A stretch of DNA of 45,810 nucleotides from Silanimonas lenta DSM 16282 (GCF_000429065.1 NZ_AUBD01000013.1:1-45810); one strand, 5' to 3'; counted from the stretch's first letter, positions 18,366 through 26,059 are shown. The notes: generated by a model not told the origin, from the sequence alone. Numbers and translations are program-made.

Positions 18366-19562
18366 TCAGCTCCCGAGTACCGAGGCCGGCACCCGCACAT
18401 GGCCCTCCATCAGCACGCGGGCGCTGCGGCTCATCAGCGCCTTGCGCACGACCCACTGGCCATCGACCTGCTCGGCCGCCGCGCCCACGCGCATCGTGCC
18501 GCTGGGGTGGCCGAAGCGCACCGCCTCGCGCACGCCACCGCCGGCGGCTTCGTTGACCAGCGTGCCCGGGATGGCCGCTGCCGTGGCGATGGCCACCGAG
18601 GCCGTGCCCATCATGGCGTGATGCAGCTTGCCCATCGACAGCGCACGGGCGAGGAGATCGATCTCGGCGGCGCGCACCAGCCTGCCGCTGCTGGCCACGT
18701 AATCGGCCGGCGGCGCGACGAAGGCCACCTTCGGCGTGTGCTGGCGCCTTACCGCCTCCTCGGGCGCGGCGATCAGGCCCATACGCAGGGCGCCGGCCAC
18801 GCGGATGGCCTCGAACAGAGCGAGGCGCTCGCGGCTTTCATTGATGGCCGGCTGCAGCTCGGTGCCGGCAAGGCCCACGTCTGCCGCCCGCACGAACACC
18901 GTGGGGATGCCCGCCGTGATCATCGTCGCCTGCAGGGTACCGACCCCGGGCACATCCAGGGTGTCGACGACATTCCCGGTCGGGAACATCGCCCCGCCCT
19001 CGTCGCCCTCGTCCACCGGATCGAGGAACTCGAGCGGGATCTCGGCGCTCGGGAAGGTGACGCCATCGAGCTCGAAATCGCCGTCCTCCTGCACCTCGCC
19101 GTTCGCGATCGGCACATGGGCCACGATGGTCTTGCCGATGTTCTTCTGCCAGATCCGCACCGTGCACACGCCATCGCGTGGAATGCGCCCTGCAGGAATG
19201 AAGCCGTTCGCGATGGCGAAGGGCCCGACGGCGCTGGAAAGGTTTCCGCAGTTGCCGCTCCAGTCGACGAAGGCGCTGTCGATCGACACCTGGCCATAGA
19301 GGTAGTCCACGTCATGCCCGGGCTGCGTGGAAGGGCCGATGATCACGCACTTGCTGGTGCTGCTGGTGGCCCCCCCCATGCCATCGGTGTGCTTGCCGTA
19401 GGGATCGGGCGAACCGATCACCCGCAGCAGCAGGGCATCGCGCGCGGCGCCGGGCAGGCGCGCGGCCTCCGGCAGGTCGGCAAGGCGGAAGAACACACCC
19501 TTCGAGGTACCACCCCGCATATAGGTGGCGGGGATGCGGAGCTGGGGGCGAAAGGTCGTCAT
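18366..19562 (-). CDS. prpF: 2-methylaconitate cis-trans isomerase
   Basis: A 398-residue PrpF. It begins [20 protein letters not shown], with [25 protein letters not shown], and a [17 protein letters not shown] active-site loop. PrpF isomerises the methylaconitate made by AcnD so the methylcitrate cycle can proceed, and it is found with acnD in bacteria that lack PrpD. The ATG overlaps the stop of the HEPN gene by one base (TGATG), with GGAGA upstream inside that gene. In most genomes it follows acnD directly; here two genes lie between them. Confidence 0.95.
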   Translation of the reverse strand: MTTFRPQLRIPATYMRGGTSKGVFFRLADLPEAARLPGAARDALLLRVIGSPDPYGKHTDGMGGATSSTSKCVIIGPSTQPGHDVDYLYGQVSIDSAFVDWSGNCGNLSSAVGPFAIANGFIPAGRIPRDGVCTVRIWQKNIGKTIVAHVPIANGEVQEDGDFELDGVTFPSAEIPLEFLDPVDEGDEGGAMFPTGNVVDTLDVPGVGTLQATMITAGIPTVFVRAADVGLAGTELQPAINESRERLALFEAIRVAGALRMGLIAAPEEAVRRQHTPKVAFVAPPADYVASSGRLVRAAEIDLLARALSMGKLHHAMMGTASVAIATAAAIPGTLVNEAAGGGVREAVRFGHPSGTMRVGAAAEQVDGQWVVRKALMSRSARVLMEGHVRVPASVLGS

Positions 19563-19972
19563 CAGGGGTCTCCAAGCGCCGCTGAAACGGCGGCACAGGC
19601 GGTGAGAAGATCGTCCAGAAGGCGCAGATCCACGTCTGTATGCCCTTCGTACTCGGAAAGGTTGCGGACCTGGTGTGCCTTGTCGAGCACGCGCCACACA
19701 GCGGGCCCCAAGCCCAGAGTGTGCGGGAGCACCTGGAACACGATATAGCGATGCTTCGGCCGATAGCCGTGCCGGCGAAGCGCAGCAAGGCACAAGGCAT
19801 GAGCGGCGTTGTAGGCAAGATCGAAGCGGCTTTCCGGCGAGAGCCCCGTGTTCCGCGCATCCGCGAGCCGGGCGCGGCCCGACCGGAGCAGACCGGCGAT
19901 CTCGCTGACATCCGGCGCCTCGGCGGCCAGCGTCCCACCCGTCGAGGCAAGACGCTCAAGCGGGGAGCGCAT
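19562..19972 (-). CDS. HEPN-domain protein, candidate toxin of a HEPN/MNT pair
   Basis: A 136-residue all-helical protein resembling the HEPN family. Residues 45-70 contain ESRFDLAYNAAHALCLAAL, the helix that packs in HEPN dimers. VLDKAHQVRNLSEYEG at about 96-110 carries the Arg103-Asn104 dyad followed by EY, the conserved segment of HEPN RNases and related proteins; His111 follows. HEPN proteins paired with minimal nucleotidyltransferases act as toxins, usually RNases, in several known systems. It overlaps the nucleotidyltransferase gene by 17 bases with GGAGG five bases before its ATG, and its stop is joined to the prpF start. Whether it is an active nuclease cannot be told from the sequence. 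Confidence 0.75.
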   Translation of the reverse strand: MRSPLERLASTGGTLAAEAPDVSEIAGLLRSGRARLADARNTGLSPESRFDLAYNAAHALCLAALRRHGYRPKHRYIVFQVLPHTLGLGPAVWRVLDKAHQVRNLSEYEGHTDVDLRLLDDLLTACAAVSAALGDP

Positions 19973-20624
19973 GCTCGCCTCCGATCACCCAGATCCGCGG
20001 CTGGGCCATCACGCGTGCAAGGAAGGTCTGGCCAGACCGGCGCCTGGCGGTGAAATCCTCGACCGTGTACAGGGTGGGATTGACGCGCCGACCCAGCGCC
20101 TCCGACACCGGCTCCAGCGCCGCCATCAGCTCGCCATAGGCCAGAGTATCGGACAGCACCAGAAGGTCGATGTCGCTGCGCCCGGTGTCCTCACCTTTTG
20201 CCACCGAACCGAACACGAAGGCGGCGCGCACTGCCGGCCCGAACGGACTCAGGGCCTCGCGCAGCGGTGCGGCAAGTCCGAAGGTCTTGCGGACGATGCC
20301 GACCAGTTCGGCGTAGATCGGGGCCTCGGGATTGGCGCGGTAGCGCTTCTGCCGGCCAATGCTCTCGACGGCGAGCAAACCACTCCCGGCCAGCCGCGCC
20401 ACCTCGCGCTGGACGGCACCGCTCCCGGCGCCGGTGCACTGGATCAGCTCGCTGACGCTGAGACTGCGACCCGGGGCGCCGAACAGGGCGCCAAGCACCC
20501 GCTGCTGCGTGTGCGTGAACAAGGCATCAGACAGGCTGGCGGTGGCGTAGATCGCCGCCGCTTCGCTGACCTTGGGAGCCGCCTTCATGCCCATATGGGG
20601 CACATTAATGCCCATATTGGGCAT
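19956..20624 (-). CDS. Winged-helix / minimal nucleotidyltransferase protein, candidate antitoxin
   Basis: About 222 residues. Residues 32-105 form a winged-helix DNA-binding domain (TQQRVLGALFG, SVSELIQCTGAGSGAVQREVARL, LLAVESIGRQKRYRANP). Residues 106-222 form a minimal nucleotidyltransferase with FGSVAKGE (GS at 139-140) and SDIDLLV (Asp151, Asp153); a third acidic residue is not evident. In HEPN/MNT systems such enzymes modify and silence the HEPN partner. The start at 20624 has GGAG seven bases upstream, 14 bases after the acnD stop; ATGs at 20615, 20594 and 20588 are alternatives. The first 13 codons lie in two palindromes, so a start at 20588 would leave these as pure operator DNA. GC looks lower than in neighbours, suggesting acquisition. 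Confidence 0.78.
   Translation of the reverse strand: MPNMGINVPHMGMKAAPKVSEAAAIYATASLSDALFTHTQQRVLGALFGAPGRSLSVSELIQCTGAGSGAVQREVARLAGSGLLAVESIGRQKRYRANPEAPIYAELVGIVRKTFGLAAPLREALSPFGPAVRAAFVFGSVAKGEDTGRSDIDLLVLSDTLAYGELMAALEPVSEALGRRVNPTLYTVEDFTARRRSGQTFLARVMAQPRIWVIGGEHALPA
20588..20623 (-). promoter_or_regulatory. Twin palindromes at the start of the nucleotidyltransferase gene
   Basis: TGCCCATATGGGGCA at 20588-20602 and TGCCCATATTGGGCA at 20609-20623 are two near-identical inverted repeats (TGCCC arms) with centres 21 bp apart, two helical turns. They cover the first codons of the nucleotidyltransferase gene. The encoded protein has a winged-helix domain, so they are the obvious candidate autoregulatory operator. 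Confidence 0.6.
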
Positions 20625-20638
20625 TTGCAAGCTCCGGC

Positions 20639-23266
20639 TTACGCCGCCCTGCTGGCCTCGAGGAAGTCTTCGGCGAAGCGCTGCAGCACGCCGCCGGCCT
20701 CGTAGATGGCGACCTCCTCGTCGGAATCGAGGCGGCAGCGTACCGGCACCTCGGTGGTGCTGCCGTCCCTGCGGTGCACGACCAGGGTCAGCGTCGCCCC
20801 CGGCGTGCGGGGGCCGACGACATCGTAGGTCTCCGTGCCATCGAGGCCCAGCGTGAGGCGCGTGGTGCCGGGCAGGAACTCGCAGGGCAGCACGCCCATG
20901 CCGATCAGGTTGGTGCGGTGGATGCGCTCGAAGCCCTCGGCCACGATCGCCTCCACGCCGGCGAGGCGCACGCCCTTGGCCGCCCAGTCGCGCGAGCTGC
21001 CCTGGCCATAGTCGGCGCCGGCGATGATGATCAGCGGCTGGCCGCGCCCCATGTAGGTCTCGATGGCCTCCCACATGCGCATCACCGTGCCTTCCGGCTC
21101 CAGCCGGGCCAGCGAGCCCTTGCGCACCTTCCCGTCTGCATCGCGCACCATCTCGTTCTGCAGGGTGGGATTGGCGAAAGTGGCGCGCTGCGCCGTCAGG
21201 TGGTCGCCTCGGTGCGTGGCATAGGAATTGAAGTCCTCGGGCGGCAGGCCCATCTTCGCCAGGTACTCGCCGGCGGCGCTGTCGGGCAGGATGGCGTTCG
21301 AGGGCGAGAGATGGTCGGTGGTGATGTTGTCGCCGAGGATGGCGAGCGGGCGCAGGCCCGAGAGCGTGCGCGGCCGGGCCAGCGCGCCCTCCCAGTAGGG
21401 CGGGCGGCGGATGTAGGTGCTCTGCGGCCGCCAGTCGTAGAGCGGCTTCACCGCATCAACGTGCTCGACCGACGCCCTGAACATCGGCTCGTAGACGCGG
21501 CGGTACTGCTCGGGCTTCACCGACGCCTTCACGACCGCATCGATCTCGGCGTCCGTCGGCCACAGGTCCTTCAGCAGGATCGGCGTGCCGTCGGCGCGAT
21601 GGCCCAGCGCGTCCTTCTCGATGTCGAAGCGGATGGTGCCGGCAATGGCATAGGCCACCACCAGCGGCGGCGAGGCGAGGAAGGCCTGCTTCGCATAGGG
21701 ATGGATGCGGCCATCGAAGTTGCGGTTGCCAGAAAGCACGGCCACGGCATAGAGGTCGCGGTCGATGATCTCCTGCTGGATCTTCGGATCGAGCGCCCCG
21801 CTCATGCCATTGCAGGTGGTGCAGGCAAAGGCCACGATGCCGAAGCCCAGCCGCTCCAGCTCGGTCTTCAGCCCGGCCTCCTCGAGGTAGAGCGCCACCG
21901 CCTTCGAGCCGGGCGCCAGCGAACTCTTCACCCAGGGCTTGCGCACGAGGCCCAGCGCATTCGCCTTCTTCGCCAGCAGGCCGGCGGCGATGACGTTGCG
22001 CGGATTGCTGGTGTTGGTGCAGGAGGTGATGGCGGCGATGATCACCGCGCCATCGGGCATGAGCCCCTGCGCTTCCTGCTCGCGCACGGCAGCAAGGTTG
22101 CCGGCAATCCCCCTGGCGGCGAGGTCGGTGGTGGCCACCCGGGCATGCGGGTTCGAGGGGCCGGCCAGGCTGCGCACCACGGTGGAGAGATCGAAGTGCA
22201 GGGTGCGCTCGTACTCGGCGGTCTTCAGGTCGTCCGCCCACAGCCCGGCGGTCTTCGCATAGGCCTCGACCAGGGCCACCTGCTCGTCCGTGCGGCCGGT
22301 GAGGCGCAGGTAGTCGAGCGTATTGCCATCGATGAAGAACATCGCCGCGGTGGCGCCGTACTCCGGCGCCATGTTCGAAATCGTCGCGCGGTCGCCGATC
22401 GACAGCGCCGCCGCGCCTTCGCCACGGAACTCGAGATAGGCCCCCACCACCTTCGATCGGCGCAGGAACTCGGTGAGCGAGAGCACGATGTCGGTGGCGG
22501 TGATACCCGGCTGCGGCTTGCCCGCGAGCTCGACGGCGACGATCTCCGGCAGGCGCATCCACGAGGCACGCCCCAGCATCACGTTCTCGGCTTCGAGGCC
22601 GCCCACGCCGATGGCGATGACACCTAGCGCATCGACGTGCGGGGTGTGCGAATCGGTGCCGACGCAGGTATCCGGGTAGGCCACGCCGCGGCCCGCGGCA
22701 TCACGCTCCACGCCGATCACCGGCGACATCTTCTCCAGATTGATCTGGTGCATGATGCCGTTGCCCGGCGGGATCACGTCGACGTTCTTGAACGCGCGCT
22801 TCGTCCACTCGATGAAGTGGAAGCGGTCCTCGTTGCGGCGGTCCTCGATGACGCGGTTCTTCTCGAAGGCCGCGGGATCGTCGCCGCCGCACTCCACTGC
22901 CAGCGAGTGATCGACGATCAGCTGCACTGGCACCACCGGGTTCACCTGTGCCGGGTCGCCCCCGCGCGCGGCGATGGCATCGCGCAGGCCGGCGAGATCG
23001 ACCAGGGCCGTCTGGCCGAGGATGTCATGGCAGACCACCCGCGCCGGGAACCAGGGGAAATCGAGGTCACGGCGGCGCTCCACGAGTTGCCGCAGGTAGT
23101 CCGGCACACGCGCGGGCTCGGCCCGGCGGACGATGTTCTCGGCATGCACCCGGGCCGTGTAGGGCAGCCGCGCCCAGGCCCCGGGCTGCAGGGCCTCCAC
23201 GGCCTCGCGGGCATCGAAGTAGTCGTAGGGGGTGCCGGGCAGCGGCTTGCGGTGGGCGGTGTTCAT
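20639..23266 (-). CDS. acnD: Fe-S-dependent 2-methylcitrate dehydratase
   Basis: An 875-residue aconitase-family enzyme. It begins MNTAHRKPLPGTPYDYFDAR, which matches AcnD rather than housekeeping AcnA. Cluster ligands are in SCTNTSNPRN and ACTTCNGMSG. The C-terminal swivel domain has ADYGQGSSRDWAAKG and a GMGVLPCEF segment. AcnD dehydrates 2-methylcitrate in the propionate-degrading methylcitrate cycle and needs PrpF to process its product. prpB and prpC are not in the window; the gene stands first in its transcript, divergent from a tRNA. It is followed after 14 bases by the nucleotidyltransferase gene rather than prpF. Confidence 0.95.
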   Translation of the reverse strand: MNTAHRKPLPGTPYDYFDAREAVEALQPGAWARLPYTARVHAENIVRRAEPARVPDYLRQLVERRRDLDFPWFPARVVCHDILGQTALVDLAGLRDAIAARGGDPAQVNPVVPVQLIVDHSLAVECGGDDPAAFEKNRVIEDRRNEDRFHFIEWTKRAFKNVDVIPPGNGIMHQINLEKMSPVIGVERDAAGRGVAYPDTCVGTDSHTPHVDALGVIAIGVGGLEAENVMLGRASWMRLPEIVAVELAGKPQPGITATDIVLSLTEFLRRSKVVGAYLEFRGEGAAALSIGDRATISNMAPEYGATAAMFFIDGNTLDYLRLTGRTDEQVALVEAYAKTAGLWADDLKTAEYERTLHFDLSTVVRSLAGPSNPHARVATTDLAARGIAGNLAAVREQEAQGLMPDGAVIIAAITSCTNTSNPRNVIAAGLLAKKANALGLVRKPWVKSSLAPGSKAVALYLEEAGLKTELERLGFGIVAFACTTCNGMSGALDPKIQQEIIDRDLYAVAVLSGNRNFDGRIHPYAKQAFLASPPLVVAYAIAGTIRFDIEKDALGHRADGTPILLKDLWPTDAEIDAVVKASVKPEQYRRVYEPMFRASVEHVDAVKPLYDWRPQSTYIRRPPYWEGALARPRTLSGLRPLAILGDNITTDHLSPSNAILPDSAAGEYLAKMGLPPEDFNSYATHRGDHLTAQRATFANPTLQNEMVRDADGKVRKGSLARLEPEGTVMRMWEAIETYMGRGQPLIIIAGADYGQGSSRDWAAKGVRLAGVEAIVAEGFERIHRTNLIGMGVLPCEFLPGTTRLTLGLDGTETYDVVGPRTPGATLTLVVHRRDGSTTEVPVRCRLDSDEEVAIYEAGGVLQRFAEDFLEASRAA

Positions 23267-23301
23267 GGCGGGCGTCGGCCTTCGGGAACGCGGGCGTGAA
23301 G

Positions 23302-23314
23302 GCCGATTATCGGC
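23302..23314 (-). promoter_or_regulatory. Palindrome overlapping a candidate acnD -10 box
   Basis: GCCGAT-T-ATCGGC is a perfect 6-1-6 inverted repeat that contains, on the minus strand, the hexamer GATAAT (23306-23311), a good -10 box about 40 bases upstream of the acnD start. No convincing -35 is seen at 17 bases, which would fit an activator-dependent or repressor-occluded promoter. Confidence 0.4.
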
Positions 23315-23362
23315 GATCTGTCACTCCCCGCCCCATGCCTCACCGCCGGTTCAGCCGCGGGC

Positions 23363-23391
23363 TTGACGCCCCGCCTGGCAGCACGGAGAAT
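23363..23391 (+). promoter_or_regulatory. tRNA-Met promoter
   Basis: TTGACG (23363-23368) and GAGAAT (23386-23391) are separated by 17 bases, and the -10 is followed by a GC-rich discriminator (GCGCGG). This is the usual design of growth-rate-controlled stable-RNA promoters. Transcription would start about seven bases before the tRNA. Confidence 0.6.
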
Positions 23392-23404
23392 GCGCGGTCC
23401 CCGT

Positions 23405-23481
23405 GGCTATGTAGCTCAGCCGGTTAGAGCACAGCACTCATAATGCTGGGGTCGGTGGTTCGAGCCCACCCATAGCCACCA
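23405..23481 (+). tRNA. tRNA-Met (CAT), elongator
   Basis: A 77-base cloverleaf. Acceptor arms are GGCTATG and CATAGCC, the D arm contains AGCTCAGCCGGTTAGAGC, the anticodon stem CAGCA/TGCTG encloses the loop CTCATAA with anticodon CAT, and the T arm has GGTTCGAGC. CCA is encoded. The G1-C72 pair and close match to E. coli elongator tRNA-Met favour elongator over initiator, which lacks the first pair. An Ile2 (CAU) identity is less likely but cannot be excluded without modification data. Confidence 0.95.
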
Positions 23482-23496
23482 TCGGGAACCCCATCC

Positions 23497-23522
23497 AACC
23501 CCGCGATTCTGCGGGGTTTTTT
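23497..23522 (+). terminator. Rho-independent terminator after tRNA-Met
   Basis: AACCCCGC and GCGGGGTT pair around GATTCT-type loop bases and are followed by a run of T's, a strong intrinsic terminator 15 bases after the tRNA CCA end. Confidence 0.88.
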
Positions 23523-24394
23523 GTGCCCGCAGTTCGGCCCGGCGACTCCAAAAGCCGTGCCCAGGACATCCACGCGCCCGCGAGGGGCGCGACGAGGCAC
23601 GGCTCGCCGAACTGCTGGGCGGCCCGAAGGCCCCGAGGGACAGCACCTACCCGCTGGCGATCAGAACGATCGTCCGCGCCTTCGACCAGATGAGCTGCGA
23701 GAGGACGCGCCGGCCGAAACTTTCGCCCCCAACTTCGCTGTGGCCGACGTCGTTGGAGGGTGGATGAGCCCCACCGCCTGCGAGGAAGCCCTGATGACGC
23801 TGCACCCCCTGCTCTCCCTGCTCCATCGGCTGCTCGCTGCCGTCCGTATTGAGCGGCCCTGGCACCCCGGCTTGATCCAGGGCGGCCAAGGGCGGCTACC
23901 GAAGCGGATCAAGCGGCCTCGAAACCCGGTGAACCCGCCCGACACGCCACAGCGGATCGCCGCGTCGCGTGCAGTGCGACGGCTCTTCAAGACCCTGCAT
24001 ATCCCTATGCCGAAGGTCGCCCCGCGCACTGATCTGAAAGGAGATTCTGAGTGACCATCCCCTCGAACGAGGCCGACGATGCCGGCGGGATGTTCGAATA
24101 CCCGCGCGACTGCGGGAACTGACAAGACATCCAAGCAGTTCAAGGACGAGTTCCAGCAGCAACAACCCGCATCAACCCAACGAGCCGTCCTCAACTAATC
24201 GGTGGTCTGAAAAAGGCCGGCAGGTCACGCCCGCGATGTGCTGGTGGCGAAGATCCCGAGCGCGCTCGTCGTGCAGGAGTTCTACGCGGTCGCCGCGATG
24301 GCCGGCGACCTCATCTGCATCGCGCCGCGATTGATGGCTATCCGGCACGGCTGGAAGGTGCCTGCCGCGCGCGGCGATTGAGACGCACGGGGGC
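23523..24394. other. Gene-poor region downstream of tRNA-Met, likely decayed
   Basis: I recognise no intact gene in these 870 bases. Open frames are short, change frame, and codon use is unlike neighbouring genes. Signs of former coding are an AAGGAGA ribosome binding site at 24039-24045 placed before GTG at 24051, which opens a 23-codon frame overlapping the previous frame's stop by four bases. A 47-codon frame also lies at 24238-24381. Its position 3' of a tRNA suggests remains of an integrated element, but I see no integrase, and no copy of the tRNA 3' end that could serve as an attachment site. Confidence 0.5.
23764..24054 (+). CDS. Possible remnant ORF, unknown
   Basis: A 96-residue frame starting MSPTACEEALMTLHPLLSLL with a Leu-rich helix and then a basic, proline-rich segment (RPRNPVNPPDTPQ). 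It resembles nothing I know. It is listed only because its stop overlaps the GTG of a following short frame by four bases and that junction carries a strong ribosome binding site, as in a real operon. The start codon is arbitrary. It may be a fragment of a phage or plasmid gene. Confidence 0.2.
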   Translation: MSPTACEEALMTLHPLLSLLHRLLAAVRIERPWHPGLIQGGQGRLPKRIKRPRNPVNPPDTPQRIAASRAVRRLFKTLHIPMPKVAPRTDLKGDSE

Positions 24395-24715
24395 TCAGAC
24401 CTCGAACCGGTCCTGCTCCGGCATCGGGTAAGGATCGCGCCCCTCGCGCACCGGGCCTTTCATCACCCGCACCACCCAGCAGCCGATGGCGATGGTGAAC
24501 ACCATCGTCCAGTAGAAGACGACGGCGCCGGCAAGGGTGAACCAGGCGATCCACAGGCGCTTCTCCTCCTCGGCCGACGGGGCATCCGGCGCCAGGGCCG
24601 CGATCAGCAGGGCGATCAGCGCCGGCAGCACGCTGCCGCCGAGCAGGGCCCAGGGCCAGGCGCGGATGAGGCGGGCTTCGAGGCCGGGCTCGTTGCCCGG
24701 CGGTGGCGCGGCCAT
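24395..24715 (-). CDS. Small membrane protein, two helices
   Basis: A 106-residue protein with two strong membrane segments (about 23-43 and 55-85) and a short hydrophilic tail ending DPYPMPEQDRFEV. I do not recognise a named family. The ATG at 24715 was chosen over the GTG two codons upstream because GAGGAG is seven bases before it. It is divergent from the TlpA-like gene, with 38 bases between the two starts, so the two promoters must overlap or one gene lacks its own. Confidence 0.65.
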   Translation of the reverse strand: MAAPPPGNEPGLEARLIRAWPWALLGGSVLPALIALLIAALAPDAPSAEEEKRLWIAWFTLAGAVVFYWTMVFTIAIGCWVVRVMKGPVREGRDPYPMPEQDRFEV

Positions 24716-24753
24716 CGACACGCTCCTCAGTGCAATGCCGCCATTATGGACCC

Positions 24754-25599
24754 ATGACCAGCCTCGGCCCCCTGCCCTTCACCGTCCTGATCCTGCTCGC
24801 CGCCTGGGGCGCGGGCACGGTGGCGGGGCGCTGGATGCTGCGCGGCCGGCCGGAGCCGAAGCCCGCAGTCGGCGGCGCCCTGTTCGATGCCGCCCTCGTG
24901 GGCCTGGTGGCGGCCCGCCTCGCCTTCATTGTGGCGTGGTGGCCGCAGTACGCCTCCGACCCCTGGGCGATGCTGCGCCCCGGCGACGGCGGCTATGTGC
25001 CGATGGCCGGCGTGCTGGCCGCCCTCGCCTTCGCCGGCTGGCGCGCCTGGCGGCGGCCGGAACTGCGTCGCCCGCTAACTGCGGGGCTCGGGACGGCCGC
25101 GCTGGCCTACGGCGCGCTCGCCTTCGGCCTGCAGCACTGGCAGTCCCGGGCCATCGGCCTCTCCGAGGCCGTGCTGACCACGCTCGACGGGCGCAGCACG
25201 CGCCTCGCGGCGCTCACGGGCAAGCCCATCGTGGTGAACCTGTGGGCCACCTGGTGCCCGCCCTGCCGGCGGGAGATGCCGGCGCTGGCGGCGGCGCAGG
25301 CCTGGTACGACGACGTGCACATCGTGTTCGCGAATCAGGGCGAGGACCCCGCCACCATCCAGCGCTACCTCGACGCCGCAGGGCTGGACCTCGAACTCGT
25401 GCTGGTCGACCGACTCTCGCGGCTTTCCGAAGACGCGGGCGCGCGCGGCCTGCCGACGACCCTGTTCTTCGACGCCACCGGGCGCCTGATCGACGTGCAT
25501 GTGGGCGAGCTCACGCGTGCCGGCATCGCCGCACGCCTTGCCGGGTATTCCCAAAAACCGCCCATGCCGGCCCAGGCCGCAGCCGCTCCCGTGCGCTAG
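24754..25599 (+). CDS. Membrane-anchored TlpA-like thioredoxin with Lgt-like domain
   Basis: A 281-residue protein. Residues 1 to about 140 are four hydrophobic segments resembling the prolipoprotein diacylglyceryl transferase fold (LFDAALVGLVAARLAF, then WPQYASDPWAMLRPGDGGYVPMAG with the GG/G loop pattern). It is too short and appears to lack the catalytic Arg and His residues of Lgt. Residues about 145-270 are a TlpA/ResA thioredoxin domain with WATWCPPCRREMP and the cis-Pro region GLPTTLFF. It likely reduces periplasmic disulfides or delivers electrons from the membrane. DsbD-type partners are not in the window. Confidence 0.8.
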   Translation: MTSLGPLPFTVLILLAAWGAGTVAGRWMLRGRPEPKPAVGGALFDAALVGLVAARLAFIVAWWPQYASDPWAMLRPGDGGYVPMAGVLAALAFAGWRAWRRPELRRPLTAGLGTAALAYGALAFGLQHWQSRAIGLSEAVLTTLDGRSTRLAALTGKPIVVNLWATWCPPCRREMPALAAAQAWYDDVHIVFANQGEDPATIQRYLDAAGLDLELVLVDRLSRLSEDAGARGLPTTLFFDATGRLIDVHVGELTRAGIAARLAGYSQKPPMPAQAAAAPVR

Positions 25600-25605
25600 C
25601 GCTCC

Positions 25606-25625
25606 GGCAGGTTCCGGAACCTGCC
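25606..25625. repeat. Perfect 20-bp palindrome after the TlpA-like gene
   Basis: GGCAGGTTCC is followed directly by its reverse complement GGAACCTGCC. It sits seven bases after the TlpA-like stop and about 60 bases before the queD-like start. As RNA it folds to a short hairpin with a CCGG loop but lacks a T-tract, so an operator for the downstream gene is as likely as a terminator. Confidence 0.5.
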
Positions 25626-25687
25626 ACCGGCCCCGGGCCCCGCGGGCGCCCGTGGCAGAATACGCGCCTGCCCCGTCCGCCATTCCC

Positions 25688-26059
25688 ATGCCTGTCGAGC
25701 TCACCCAGTCCTTCTACTTCGAGGCCGCGCACACCCTGCGCCGCTACGTCGAGGGCGAGAGCGAGGCCAGCCGGCGCATCCACGGCCACACCTACCACGC
25801 CGAGGTCACGCTGCGCGGCGAGCCCGACCCGGCCACCGGGATGGTGATGGATCTCGGCCTCGTGCGCCGCGAGCTCGCGGCCCTGCGCGAGCGCCTCGAC
25901 CACCGCTTCCTCGACGAGGTGGAAGGCATCGGTCCTGCCACGCTGGAGAACCTCTGCGGCTTCATCGCCCGCGCGCTGGCCCCGGCCCTGCCGCTCCTGG
26001 TGCGGGTCTCGGTGTTCCGCCCGGCCTCGGGCGACCGCGCCACCCTGCACCTCGGCTAA
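25688..26059 (+). CDS. 6-pyruvoyltetrahydropterin synthase / QueD family protein, atypical
   Basis: A 123-residue T-fold protein. The zinc ligands are His15 (FEAAHTL), His32 and His34 (IHGHTY), followed by MVMDLGLVRREL, LDHRFLDEV and TLENLCGFI, all family hallmarks. QueD makes 6-carboxytetrahydropterin for queuosine and deazaguanine synthesis. Two key residues differ: the catalytic Cys four residues before HGH is Ser28, and the Glu that anchors the pterin near the C-terminus (usually in VRV.ET) is replaced in VSVFRPASGD. Similar sequences occur, as far as I recall, in xanthomonads, so it may be a subfamily of other function. No que genes are adjacent. Confidence 0.72.
   Translation: MPVELTQSFYFEAAHTLRRYVEGESEASRRIHGHTYHAEVTLRGEPDPATGMVMDLGLVRRELAALRERLDHRFLDEVEGIGPATLENLCGFIARALAPALPLLVRVSVFRPASGDRATLHLG

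Noticed and set aside
23481-24394. Integrated genomic island with tRNA attachment repeats
   Set aside because: I find no second copy of the tRNA 3' end and no integrase; only a decayed stretch is supported.
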